From the NCBI RefSeq assembly GCF_001698225.1, contig NZ_CP016594.1, positions 1,364,001 through 1,428,000 of the forward strand: a stretch of 64,000 nucleotides of DNA, written 5' to 3'. Origin of the DNA: Gordonia terrae. GTDB taxonomy: Bacteria; Actinomycetota; Actinomycetes; Mycobacteriales; Mycobacteriaceae. Every line of letters begins with the position of its first letter. Positions within the stretch are counted from its first letter, which is position 1. The notes beneath the pieces were generated by a model. That model did not search any database. It worked only from the letters and a program-made list of their open reading frames with translations, and was not told the DNA's origin. Positions 1-7,448 of the stretch are shown piece after piece. The translations under genes and the position numbers were made by a program.

Positions 1-2
1 TC

Positions 3-458
3 GCGGGCACTCTGCACGGTCTCGACCTCCGGCCGGGCGTGGCCGTTCAGCCGGGGGCGGTCTTCGCGGCCGTCGGGCCGGCCGGTCTGCGGCCCGACCA
101 GTGGCCGCGGTTGCACCGCACACCGGCCGGGACCTCGCCGGTGCGGGGCCACTCCGGTCCCGTGCCGCCGGCTCCGCACCGCGTCGTCCCGCAACCCGTT
201 CCTGCGCAACCCGTGCTCGCGCAACCCGTTCCAGAGCAACCGGAGAAGGTGAACGGGTTCGGTCTGGCCGGATTGATCGTGGGTATCCTGGGCTTCCCGC
301 TGTGTCTGGGCACGATCGTCGGGCTCGTACTCACGGTCGTGGGGATCACGCGGGCCGGCGGACGACGCGATGCCCTCACGACGACGGCGCTGGTCGTCAA
401 CGTCCTCGGTGCCGTCGCCTGGGTGGCGTTCGTCATCTGGGCGGTCGTGAGCGGCTGA
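3..458 (+). CDS. DUF4190-like small membrane protein, 5' end missing
   Basis: The frame is open to the left edge, so the gene probably begins outside the window; the GTG at 39 is only the first internal candidate. The visible part has a proline/glutamine-rich stretch with repeated QPV(P/L)(A/E)QP units. It is followed by two hydrophobic segments (GFGLAGLIVGILGFPLCLG... and TALVVNVLGAVAWVAFVIWA) separated by a short basic loop containing RAGGRR. This Pro-rich cytoplasmic head plus two-helix layout is typical of actinobacterial DUF4190 proteins. Their function is unknown. The family assignment rests on pattern only. Confidence 0.6.
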   Translation, partial: AGTLHGLDLRPGVAVQPGAVFAAVGPAGLRPDQWPRLHRTPAGTSPVRGHSGPVPPAPHRVVPQPVPAQPVLAQPVPEQPEKVNGFGLAGLIVGILGFPLCLGTIVGLVLTVVGITRAGGRRDALTTTALVVNVLGAVAWVAFVIWAVVSG

Positions 459-506
459 GGCCGGGTTCATTCGGCCCGCTCGCTCCGCTCCCGGCGCCGT
501 CGCCCG

Positions 507-1094
507 TCAGGGGTGGCTGTCGATGTCGAACTGCCGCCACTCGGCGTCCCATCGTCGTGACCGGTGCTGATCGGCGACCATCCGGACGAGCACGGTCGAG
601 CCCCACCAGCCGAGCACGACGAGCATCCCCACCGCGGCCCCGGCGATCAGGCCCTCCATCACGGCGTCCGTGGTGGTGACGGGTGGGTCCACCACCGAAC
701 CGGAGTCGTCGAGCCAGACGACCCGGACCCGACCGACCGAGTCGAGCGGCTCGGCGCCGACGGCTGCGGTGAGTCGGTGACCGTTCGGGTCCTGCCACGC
801 CACGGTGGTGAGGCCGGCGTCCGCCCCGCCGCCGCTCTGGGCGCTGCCCTGGCCGGGCGTACGAATGATCGTCGCGCTCACCGAATGTCGGGGTTCTTGA
901 TGTTCCGCGGCAGCCTTGTGCGCCGCATAGGTGTCGCCCCCGATGGTCAGGGCGATCATCATTCCCGCGACGGCGGCCAGCCACAGCATCACCAGCGTTG
1001 CGGTCTCCAGACGGTCGCCGCGGCGGACCAGACCGTTCGACGATGCGTGCATGACACGCCAGCTGTGGAGTTCGCGGGCGAGGAATCGCAGCAT
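507..1094 (-). CDS. Rv1733c-family membrane protein
   Basis: This 195-residue protein has two transmembrane segments (about residues 33-52, LVMLWLAAVAGMMIALTIGG, and about 146-170, GLIAGAAVGMLVVLGWWGST) with an outer loop of roughly 90 residues between them. The architecture and the N-terminal RRGDRLE...LW pattern match the mycobacterial Rv1733c family, a dormancy-associated antigen family of unknown biochemical role. The ATG at 1094 is chosen because AGGAGGG lies about 5 nt upstream; that site sits directly against the alternative GTG at 1100, leaving that start no spacer. A DosR-type palindrome lies about 57-76 bp upstream (1151-1170), as is known for Rv1733c itself. Confidence 0.75.
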   Translation of the reverse strand: MLRFLARELHSWRVMHASSNGLVRRGDRLETATLVMLWLAAVAGMMIALTIGGDTYAAHKAAAEHQEPRHSVSATIIRTPGQGSAQSGGGADAGLTTVAWQDPNGHRLTAAVGAEPLDSVGRVRVVWLDDSGSVVDPPVTTTDAVMEGLIAGAAVGMLVVLGWWGSTVLVRMVADQHRSRRWDAEWRQFDIDSHP

Positions 1095-1150
1095 GTGCAC
1101 CCTCCTGTGCCGTTCGCCCCTTACATGGTCGCGGGCGGGCGATCGCCGGG

Positions 1151-1170
1151 ACAGGGCCTTTGGTCCCTAT
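1151..1170 (-). promoter_or_regulatory. candidate DosR (DevR) box
   Basis: Read on the minus strand the site is ATAGGGACCAAAGGCCCTGT. Its core has the GGGAC-n4-GNCCC shape of the mycobacterial DosR half-site pair. It lies 57-76 bp upstream of the Rv1733c-like start and in the right orientation. Rv1733c of M. tuberculosis is an established DosR-regulon member, so both the site and the target agree. No dosR or dosS gene is in the window. Regulation by hypoxia or nitric oxide is inferred, not shown. Confidence 0.55.
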
Positions 1171-1382
1171 GCGCGCGGCGATACCCGTGTTTCAGTCATT
1201 CGACTCACAAACTACCCCGACACCGCGTATTCTCACGGTGCGTCACGGTGGCCGGCATCGCGCGGGGGGTGCCGGGGCGTTGGGGGTCGACTCGAGGGGC
1301 ATCACATCGTGGCCCTCGTCGGTGTTCATGAATGTCACTGTTCGTGATTGTCACTGTTCATGGTCTATGTGGAGGGGTTCAG

Positions 1383-2078
1383 TTGACCAGCGCATTGTCT
1401 GTGCGTGCATCTAGACGTGGTGCACGCACGTTTCTCACCTCGTCGGCGATCGTCGAGGCGATCGGTATCGAGGAGTCGATCGTCCTGTCCGGGTACGCGG
1501 TGCTCGCCGAGAACCCCGCGGAGTTCGGGGTGACCGCCGATCTCCTGGGGGAGGTCGACGCCGCCATACGACGCCACCGGGCGATCGTGGCGCGGCTTCG
1601 GCTGATGCACGACGAAGCCGTTGACGCCGAGCGGGATTCGTCTCCGCGCGATGAGGCGCTCGCTGTCCTTGGGCTCGCCGGACCCGACGCCGACGCGGAC
1701 TCTGCCGTCGGCATCGTGGAAGGTCCCGCTGACCGGCGGCCGCCTCTGGTCGCGGTGGCTCTTCTGGTCTCCGCGGCCCACGCGTTGACCGACCCGACGA
1801 ACTGCGGGACCGCTTCTCCGGCACTCAATCTCATGCCGCCGCCGCTGCATCGGGACCGAGCACTGCTGGAGAAGGTGCTGACCGACGCCGTGGCGACGTC
1901 CGATGCTGCCGCGCGGGCGGAACTCGCCGCTCACATCGCCGCCGCGAGTGCGGTCTTCGCCGAGGCCGGTCACGGATCCGACCGGCGGCTCTCCGTGCTG
2001 CGCTACAACCCGCACTCGTTGCGCACATCGTGCCGTGCGGCGGGCCTCGGTGAGGTCGAGGTCTGTATCGCCGACTGA
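1383..2078 (+). CDS. hypothetical protein
   Basis: I do not recognise this 231-residue protein. The TTG at 1383 is preferred over upstream ATGs because GGAGGGG lies 5 nt before it. The N-terminus (RRGARTFLTSSAIVEAIGIEESIVLSGYAVL) is followed by a likely helical segment that may be a coiled coil (LLGEVDAAIRRHRAIVARLRLMHDEAVDAE). The C-terminal half is Ala-rich and amphipathic, and there is no signal peptide. It is transcribed toward dinB with a 36-bp gap, so co-transcription is possible, but an internal dinB promoter is equally likely. Confidence 0.5.
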   Translation: MTSALSVRASRRGARTFLTSSAIVEAIGIEESIVLSGYAVLAENPAEFGVTADLLGEVDAAIRRHRAIVARLRLMHDEAVDAERDSSPRDEALAVLGLAGPDADADSAVGIVEGPADRRPPLVAVALLVSAAHALTDPTNCGTASPALNLMPPPLHRDRALLEKVLTDAVATSDAAARAELAAHIAAASAVFAEAGHGSDRRLSVLRYNPHSLRTSCRAAGLGEVEVCIAD

Positions 2079-2114
2079 CCGGTGACCTGACAACCGGCGG
2101 TTACCCTGGGCGTC

Positions 2115-3245
2115 GTGACCACTTCGGTTCCACAGCGCTATCGGTGGCTGCTGCACGTCGATCTCGACCAGTTCCAGGTGGCGGTCGAGAGGTTGCGGGC
2201 TCCCGAACTCGTCGGGGTGCCGGTGATCGTCGGCGGCAACGGCGATCCGACCGAGGCCCGCAAGGTGGTCACCTGCGCGTCGTATGAGGCGCGTGACGTG
2301 GGTGTTCGTGCGGGTATGCCGTTGCGGGCAGCACACCGCAAGATGCCCGACGCGGTGTATCTGCCGCTCGACATGAGTGCCTACGATGCCGCGTCCGCCG
2401 ACGTCATGGACGTCTTGCGCGCCACCGGCCACCCCGTCGAGGTCTGGGGCTGGGACGAGGCCTACCTCGGGGTCAACGCCCGCGGAGCGGAGGTCGATCC
2501 GTTCGACGACGAGGCCATCGTCGACCTCGCCGAACGGATCCGGTCGGAGATCCTGGACCGGTGCGGACTCACGAGTTGCGTCGGGATCAGTGACAACAAG
2601 CAGCGGGCGAAGATGGCCACCGGGTTCGCCAAACGGCCGCCGGGCGACGGGGCGAACGGCGCCGACGCCCCGCGGGTGTTCCTGCTCGACGATCGCAATT
2701 GGCTGGATTTGATGGGGGACAGGCCGACTCGCGATCTGTGGAGCGTCGGGCCGAAGACGGCGTCGAAGCTGACCGCCGCCGGCGTCACCACGGTGACCGA
2801 GCTGATCGCCACCCCTCGCGACGATCTCATCGCCATGTTCGGTCCGCACCAGGGCAATTGGCTGTACGTGCTGTGCCGCGGCGGCGGCGACTCGGCGATC
2901 ACCGTCGAACCCTGGCTGGCCCGTTCGCATTCCAAGTCCCGGACCTTCGCGACCGACCTTAGCGACGCGACCGAGATGCGGGCTGCTGCCGGCGAACTGC
3001 TTCGTGAGTTGCTCGATCAGGTCGTCGGCGAGGAGCGACTGCCGTTCCGGGTCGCGGTCACCGTCCGCACCACGACCTTCTACACCCGCACCAAGTCCCG
3101 GAAGCTCCCCGCCCCGAGCCTCGACTTCGCAGAACTCGAGTCGGTGGTCGCCGACCTGCTCGCCAGATTCGACATCGACCGCCCGGTTCGACTCTTGGGC
3201 GTCCGCCTCGACCTCGTCACCGACGACGAACCCGCTGCTCACTGA
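2115..3245 (+). CDS. dinB: Y-family DNA polymerase IV (DinB2-like)
   Basis: This 376-residue translesion polymerase starts at GTG. The palm motif HVDLDQF (D16 and D18) and the second acidic motif WGWDEAYLG supply the metal-binding carboxylates. The fingers segment GGNGDPTEARKVVTCASYEAR and the helix-hairpin-helix (WSVGPKTASKLTAAGV) are also present, and the little-finger region ends the protein. It is closest in pattern to mycobacterial DinB2 (DLDQF-L). The residue five after the first Asp, which is the steric gate (Phe in E. coli DinB, Leu in M. smegmatis DinB2), is Gln21 here. No C-terminal beta-clamp motif is obvious. A TACCCT hexamer 7 nt before the GTG suggests a leaderless message. Confidence 0.92.
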   Translation: MTTSVPQRYRWLLHVDLDQFQVAVERLRAPELVGVPVIVGGNGDPTEARKVVTCASYEARDVGVRAGMPLRAAHRKMPDAVYLPLDMSAYDAASADVMDVLRATGHPVEVWGWDEAYLGVNARGAEVDPFDDEAIVDLAERIRSEILDRCGLTSCVGISDNKQRAKMATGFAKRPPGDGANGADAPRVFLLDDRNWLDLMGDRPTRDLWSVGPKTASKLTAAGVTTVTELIATPRDDLIAMFGPHQGNWLYVLCRGGGDSAITVEPWLARSHSKSRTFATDLSDATEMRAAAGELLRELLDQVVGEERLPFRVAVTVRTTTFYTRTKSRKLPAPSLDFAELESVVADLLARFDIDRPVRLLGVRLDLVTDDEPAAH

Positions 3246-3477
3246 TCCGAGAGAGTGGCTTCGACACGGCTCCTCGCTGCGCTCGGTGCCGGCTCAACCA
3301 GCGGGACATCGACCCCGTGACCCCCCTGCTGGTCGAGCGACCCCCCTGCTGGTCGAGCAGCGTCGACCCCCTGCTGGTCGAGCAGCGTCGACCGAGCGAA
3401 GCGAGGACGCCGCGCCCGTCGAGGCCACTTGGCGACCGGCCCCGCGATCCCAGCCAGAGACTTCGACCAAACCCGCG
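3246..3477. repeat. modular intergenic repeat between convergent genes
   Basis: This spacer between the 3' ends of dinB and the phosphodiesterase-like gene is made of repeat modules also seen at 8.4-9.1, 18.9, 41.5, 58.9 and 60.8-61.2 kb. It contains TTCGACACGGCTCCTCGCTG..., then three close copies of CCCCTGCTGGTCGAGC, then GAGCGAAGCGAGGACGCCGC. The modules contain inverted CTGGT(T/C)GAGC and GCTC(A/G)ACCAG arms and could form hairpins. They probably act as REP-like elements and perhaps as bidirectional terminators. Confidence 0.75.
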
Positions 3478-4674
3478 CTACCCCGACGCCACGATCAGGG
3501 GCACGAGCTGTTCGGCAGCGGTCCAGGCGCCGTGATGGCCGAGCATCATCGACTCCATCGTCTCGCGGGTGCTGCGGGTGAGGGTGGTGGCGCCGCGGGC
3601 CACCGCGACGACGTCACCGATGCGTTGTGCGACCGCATCACTCACCACCGGGCCGAACCATTCTTCGTCGATGGTCTGCTCTCGGGACACCACGTGCGCG
3701 GCGTCGCCCAGGTACGACGACCAGCCGGCCAGGACGTCGTCGGCCGAACCCGGCGACGCGTAGACGTGGCGGACCCGTGCCTCGCCGGCCACGGCGTCGA
3801 CGCCGTCGAGCAGCGCGGGCGCGGTGTCGATGTCGATCGCCCGGTCGGCGGTGATCATCCCGTGGTCGCCGGTGACGAGAAGGGTTGTCCCATCGCCCAG
3901 TTCGGCGGCGAGGTCGGCGACAAGGCGCTCCACGACGCGCAACTTCTCCAGCCACTCCGGTGATCCCGGCCCGTGGATGTGGCCGGCCATGTCGAGTTCG
4001 CTGTAGTAGGCGTACACGAAGCGTCGGTGGCGGCTTCGTCGGCGCAGGGTGGTCAGCACGGCCTCGCGGATGCCGTCGGGAGTCACGGCGGGCAGGAACT
4101 GGCCCGCGGCGCGGAACGCGGCCATCGTCAGGCCGGTTCCGCGGAACTCGCCGGGCATCACATAGGTCACTCGGACGCCGTCGGCGGCAATATCTTCCAG
4201 ACTGCCGCGTTCGGTTCGGACGAGGGCCGGGGGATAGGTCATCAGCGCGGACGGACCCGACGCGTTGTCGAGAGTCCACCGGAGCGAGTTGAGCACGCGC
4301 CGGGACCCGCGGGTGCGGCATTCGTCGCCCGGGCGGAAGCTGTACCCGATGATCCCGTGCACGCCGCACGATGTCCCGCCGGTGAGGCTCAGGATGCTGG
4401 TGGCGGTGGTGGCCGGGAACCCTGCCCGCAGCGTCGTCGAGGTGAGCTCGCGCAGTGTGGGTGCGTGGTCGGCGTACTCGTCCAGCAGCGTCGCACCGAG
4501 TCCGTCGATCAGCAGCACCACGACCGAATCACCCGGCGGCACAGTCGGACCCGCGCCCGCAGCGGTGACCCCGAGCGCAACCGACGCCGCCGGGAGGACG
4601 TCGGCGAGCGTGTGAGGAAAGGTGTGCCAGTCGGCCGGTGCCAGTTCGGCAGGAGCCACATCTGCGTCCGTCAC
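3478..4674 (-). CDS. alkaline phosphatase superfamily / nucleotide pyrophosphatase-like protein
   Basis: This 398-residue enzyme has the metal and nucleophile pattern of the type I phosphodiesterase/nucleotide pyrophosphatase family. LLIDGLGATLL gives the first Asp, PATTATSILSLTGG the nucleophile Thr region, YYSELDMAGHIHG an Asp/His pair, and TGDHGM the second Asp-His pair. LGHHGAW near the C-terminus gives the last His. No signal peptide is seen, so it is probably cytoplasmic. The GTG at 4674 is chosen because it overlaps the stop of the upstream GNAT gene (GTGA), implying translational coupling. The substrate is unknown. Confidence 0.85.
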   Translation of the reverse strand: MTDADVAPAELAPADWHTFPHTLADVLPAASVALGVTAAGAGPTVPPGDSVVVLLIDGLGATLLDEYADHAPTLRELTSTTLRAGFPATTATSILSLTGGTSCGVHGIIGYSFRPGDECRTRGSRRVLNSLRWTLDNASGPSALMTYPPALVRTERGSLEDIAADGVRVTYVMPGEFRGTGLTMAAFRAAGQFLPAVTPDGIREAVLTTLRRRSRHRRFVYAYYSELDMAGHIHGPGSPEWLEKLRVVERLVADLAAELGDGTTLLVTGDHGMITADRAIDIDTAPALLDGVDAVAGEARVRHVYASPGSADDVLAGWSSYLGDAAHVVSREQTIDEEWFGPVVSDAVAQRIGDVVAVARGATTLTRSTRETMESMMLGHHGAWTAAEQLVPLIVASG

Positions 4675-5495
4675 CGGGCCCCCGAGCCGGCCGGACCGAA
4701 CACATAGTGTCCGGAACGCAGGAAGCGCACGTCGCGGCGAGCGTCTCCGTCGACGAGCAGCGGCGAGAGGGCATCCCGCAGCGCGATCCGCCACCGGGCG
4801 GCGTCGAGTGGTGCGCTGACCCGCATCGACTCGACGTCCCGCGGAACTTCGACGACGACGCCGGCGTCGGGGGTGACGCGATCGTGGTGCGCGACGGGTC
4901 GGGATGGCTGGTCGGCATCGATGATCGACACCGCGCCGTCGGCGAGCACGTCGTCCACCGACACCGGGGAGGCGGACGGGGCCGCGGCGTGCAGATTCCA
5001 GGACATGAGCACCCGGTCGGAGTCGGCATCGCCGCCCAATTCGTCGCCGAGTTCGCCGTAGAAGTCCTCGTAGTAATGCACCGGCGTCGCACCCAGTTTG
5101 GTGAGGTTGAAGTAGGCGTTGCGCGCGACGAGCGGATCGAAGGTCCAGGTGATCGTCGACAGTCCGCGCTCCAGTGCCCAGCGGCGCTGGTGCATCTTCA
5201 GCGCGTAACCGACCTGGTGGCCACGGCCGCGTCGGGTGACCCCGGTGATGTGGCTGTGCAGGGTCTCGCCGACGGGCGCACCGAAGAACGCGACGCTGCC
5301 ACCGGCGAGGTGGTCGCCGATGAACGCGCCGGCGACGTAGTTGCCGGCGTGGGTGAGCGCCCGCAGCATGTCGGTCCCCACGGGCCGGTTCGTCGGGTCG
5401 GGCCGCCACACGTCGTCGAAGATCCGCAGAAGGTCCTCGAGCTCGTCGGGGGACGAGAGTTCACGAACCTCCACACCGAGGCTTGCATCCGACAT
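4671..5495 (-). CDS. GNAT-family N-acetyltransferase
   Basis: This protein has 274 residues. The central segment HITGVTRRGRGHQVGYALKMHQRRWALERG has the acetyl-CoA-binding R/QxxGxG/A pattern of GNAT enzymes (RRGRGHQVG). It is followed by TFDPLVARNAYFNLTKLGA, a typical C-terminal GNAT feature in which the partner strand carries N-x-x-F/Y. A further region of about 110 residues follows the GNAT core. The ATG at 5495 is taken as the start; the frame stays open farther upstream, but that stretch covers the divergent promoter. It is the first gene of a two-gene unit with the phosphodiesterase-like gene, and the acceptor is unknown. Confidence 0.8.
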   Translation of the reverse strand: MSDASLGVEVRELSSPDELEDLLRIFDDVWRPDPTNRPVGTDMLRALTHAGNYVAGAFIGDHLAGGSVAFFGAPVGETLHSHITGVTRRGRGHQVGYALKMHQRRWALERGLSTITWTFDPLVARNAYFNLTKLGATPVHYYEDFYGELGDELGGDADSDRVLMSWNLHAAAPSASPVSVDDVLADGAVSIIDADQPSRPVAHHDRVTPDAGVVVEVPRDVESMRVSAPLDAARWRIALRDALSPLLVDGDARRDVRFLRSGHYVFGPAGSGAR

Positions 5496-5568
5496 GGGAA
5501 CGATTCTGTCACCGCCCGGCGACACCGTGGTCGGAGATGGCCCAGTCCACCGATCTAGGATGAGCCCC

Positions 5569-6084
5569 ATGCCCCACACCGTCCGACCGCCCGACGCGTT
5601 CTCGCGCGCCGCCGCGGCCGGTGTGGTTCCCGCGGTCGCGGTCGCCGCGCACGGTGCGGCGAGCGGAGCGATCCCGAGTTCGTCGGGCATCCTGCTGAGC
5701 GCCGCGATCGGTGCGATCGCGGCGATGCTGCTCGCGCCGCGCCGAGGACGACTCACGACGGCGGCGGCGTCGACCACGCTGGTGCTCTCCGTCGCGCAGG
5801 CGGCGAGTCACTGGGCTCTCGCGCTCGACGCGGGGCACGCCGCCCACGACGCCTCGACGCTGCCGATGCTGCTCACCCACCTGGTGGCGATCCCGCTCAG
5901 TGCGGTCCTGATCGTCGTCGGTGCGCATCTGCTGTCGTCGATCGGCACGGTGATCCGATCCCTGATGCCGCCGGTCGCCCTCGCGGCGCGTCCGACTGCA
6001 CCGGTCTTCTGGACGCAACCGTGTGTTCTGTCCGCACCTGCGCTGTGCGGCACCGGTGTTCGCGGACCGCCCGGCACGTTCTGA
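5569..6084 (+). CDS. integral membrane protein of the copper operon
   Basis: This 171-residue protein has about four hydrophobic segments (GVVPAVAVAAHGA..., ILLSAAIGAIAAMLL, TAAASTTLVLSVAQAASHWAL and LPMLLTHLVAIPLSAVLIVVGAHLL). A His cluster (HWALALDAGHAAHDAST) lies between segments 3 and 4, which could bind metal. It precedes YcnI by 85 bp, in the same direction as ycnI-copC-copD, so a copper role is inferred from context. A TAGGAT hexamer at 5556-5561 sits 7 nt before ATG 5569 and would give a leaderless mRNA; an alternative ATG lies at 5560. Confidence 0.65.
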   Translation: MPHTVRPPDAFSRAAAAGVVPAVAVAAHGAASGAIPSSSGILLSAAIGAIAAMLLAPRRGRLTTAAASTTLVLSVAQAASHWALALDAGHAAHDASTLPMLLTHLVAIPLSAVLIVVGAHLLSSIGTVIRSLMPPVALAARPTAPVFWTQPCVLSAPALCGTGVRGPPGTF

Positions 6085-6169
6085 CGCGCCTGACCCCCGA
6101 TCGCCCAGATCTGGGGTCGATGCGTGCGTCCACGCGCCCGATCCAGACAAACATCGAAAGACACTCCTG

Positions 6170-6901
6170 ATGAAATCCAGTTCTCCGCGGGCCACGATCG
6201 CCCGCCGCCTCATCGCGCCCGCAACCGCCGCTGCCGTCGTCGGTCTCGCCTCCTTCACGGGTGCGGGTGCCGCGTCGGCGCACGTCACCGCCAACGCACC
6301 GACGGTCACCCAGGGCGGGTACGGCGTCGTCACCTTCGTCGTCCCCAACGAGTCCGACGCCGCGGCGACGACCGCGCTGCGGGTGACGCTCCCCGGCCTG
6401 ACCTCGGCCCGTCCCGAGGTGATGCCCGGCTGGAAGTCCGTCGTCACCAAGAAGGACGACAAGGTCACCGAGATCACCTGGACCGCCGACCCGGGTTCGC
6501 CCGGCGTGCCGGTGGGCCAGTTCGGTCAGTTCCGCTTCTCCGGCGGTCCGTTTCCTGAGCAGGAGACCGTCGAACTGCCGGCGTTGCAGACCTATGCCGA
6601 CGGTGAGACGGCCGACTGGAACCAGCCGACGCCCGCCGACGGCCCCGAGCCGGAGAAGCCCGCCCCGACCCTGACGCTGGCGCCCGACACCGGCGAGGGC
6701 CATCACGGCGGCTCGCACTCCGCCTCGACGACGGGCACCGCCGACGAATCGGACACCTCCGAGTCGTCGGCATCGTCTGAGGACTCCGCCGCCCGGTGGC
6801 TCGGCGGCATCGGCCTGGTGGTCGGCACTCTCGGCGCGGTCATCGGCGTCGCGGCGCTGACAGCCCTGCGACGCAACGGCCGTGGCGGCGGCGATGCCTG
6901 A
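6170..6901 (+). CDS. ycnI: YcnI-family copper-binding protein (DUF1775)
   Basis: This 243-residue exported protein has a signal peptide ending GAGAASA-H, so the mature chain starts with His (HVTANAP). That is the copper-ligating N-terminal His known for B. subtilis YcnI. The DUF1775 core follows (YGVVTFVVPNES, LRVTLPGL, W..V..KKDDKVTEITWTA), including the conserved FGQFRFSG and TYADGETADWNQP stretches. A low-complexity Ser/Glu/His linker (GEGHHGGSHSAS) precedes a C-terminal membrane anchor, LGGIGLVVGTLGAVIGVAALTAL, and a basic tail. It sits outside the membrane and probably passes copper on to, or receives it from, the CopC and CopD proteins encoded next. Confidence 0.9.
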   Translation: MKSSSPRATIARRLIAPATAAAVVGLASFTGAGAASAHVTANAPTVTQGGYGVVTFVVPNESDAAATTALRVTLPGLTSARPEVMPGWKSVVTKKDDKVTEITWTADPGSPGVPVGQFGQFRFSGGPFPEQETVELPALQTYADGETADWNQPTPADGPEPEKPAPTLTLAPDTGEGHHGGSHSASTTGTADESDTSESSASSEDSAARWLGGIGLVVGTLGAVIGVAALTALRRNGRGGGDA

Positions 6902-7442
6902 CCGTCGCGCGCCGGTTCGACGCGTCGTCCTGGTCCTCGCGACGCTGCTGTGTCTCGGGCTCGTCGGGTCCTGGGCGGCGGCCCCGGCGTCGGCGCACTC
7001 GCGGCTGGTCTCCTCCGACCCGGCCGAGGGCGCGACGTTGCAGACCGGCCCGCAGACGGTGACGCTGACCTTCAACGAGTCGATCCAAGAGCCGTACGCG
7101 GTGCTCAACGTCGTCGGACCCGACGAGCACTACTGGCAGTCCGGTGATCCGGTCGTCGACGGACCGAACCTGCGAGTCGACGTGCGCGAGCTCGGCCCGG
7201 CCGGGCGGTACGTCGTCAACTACCGGGTGACGTCCGCTGACGGCCACGTCATCAGCGGGCAGCGCACCTTCGAGCTCGCGGTCGCCGGCAACGGCGAGCC
7301 GGGCCCGGCGATCGAGGCCGTCGACGCGTCGTCGGACGAGGGAATCCCGGTGTGGTGGTTCATCGCCGGTGCCGCGGTCGTGTTGATCGTCGGACTCGGC
7401 GTCGTGTTCTGGGTGAGCCGGCGACCGTCGACACGGAGCTGA
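6894..7442 (+). CDS. copC: CopC-domain copper resistance/uptake protein
   Basis: This protein has 182 residues. The signal peptide ends APASA-H, leaving a mature N-terminal His (HSRLVSSDPAEGATL), which is one Cu(II) ligand of CopC. The second site, SADGHVISG, supplies the Asp and His ligands. The beta-sandwich core is followed by a C-terminal transmembrane anchor (VWWFIAGAAVVLIVGLGVVFWV). The gene overlaps ycnI by 8 nt with ATG at 6894, indicating translational coupling, and copD follows 6 nt downstream. Together they form a copper import or buffering module. Confidence 0.92.
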   Translation: MPDRRAPVRRVVLVLATLLCLGLVGSWAAAPASAHSRLVSSDPAEGATLQTGPQTVTLTFNESIQEPYAVLNVVGPDEHYWQSGDPVVDGPNLRVDVRELGPAGRYVVNYRVTSADGHVISGQRTFELAVAGNGEPGPAIEAVDASSDEGIPVWWFIAGAAVVLIVGLGVVFWVSRRPSTRS

Positions 7443-7448
7443 CAGCAG

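Noticed and set aside
1365..3242. 625-codon open frame on the minus strand opposite the unknown gene and dinB
   Set aside because: It is antisense to two protein-like genes, is Arg/Gly/Asp-rich with no recognisable domain, and has the composition expected of a high-GC mirror frame.
3478..5409. One 643-codon frame spanning the phosphodiesterase-like gene and most of the GNAT gene
   Set aside because: The part above 4674 is Arg/Pro-rich, lies over the real GNAT gene in another frame, and the GTGA overlap gives a clear shorter start.
5509..6477. Minus-strand frame covering the start of the copper operon
   Set aside because: It overlaps the copper-operon membrane protein gene and the ycnI start, both well supported, and its product is low-complexity Arg/Thr/Gly.
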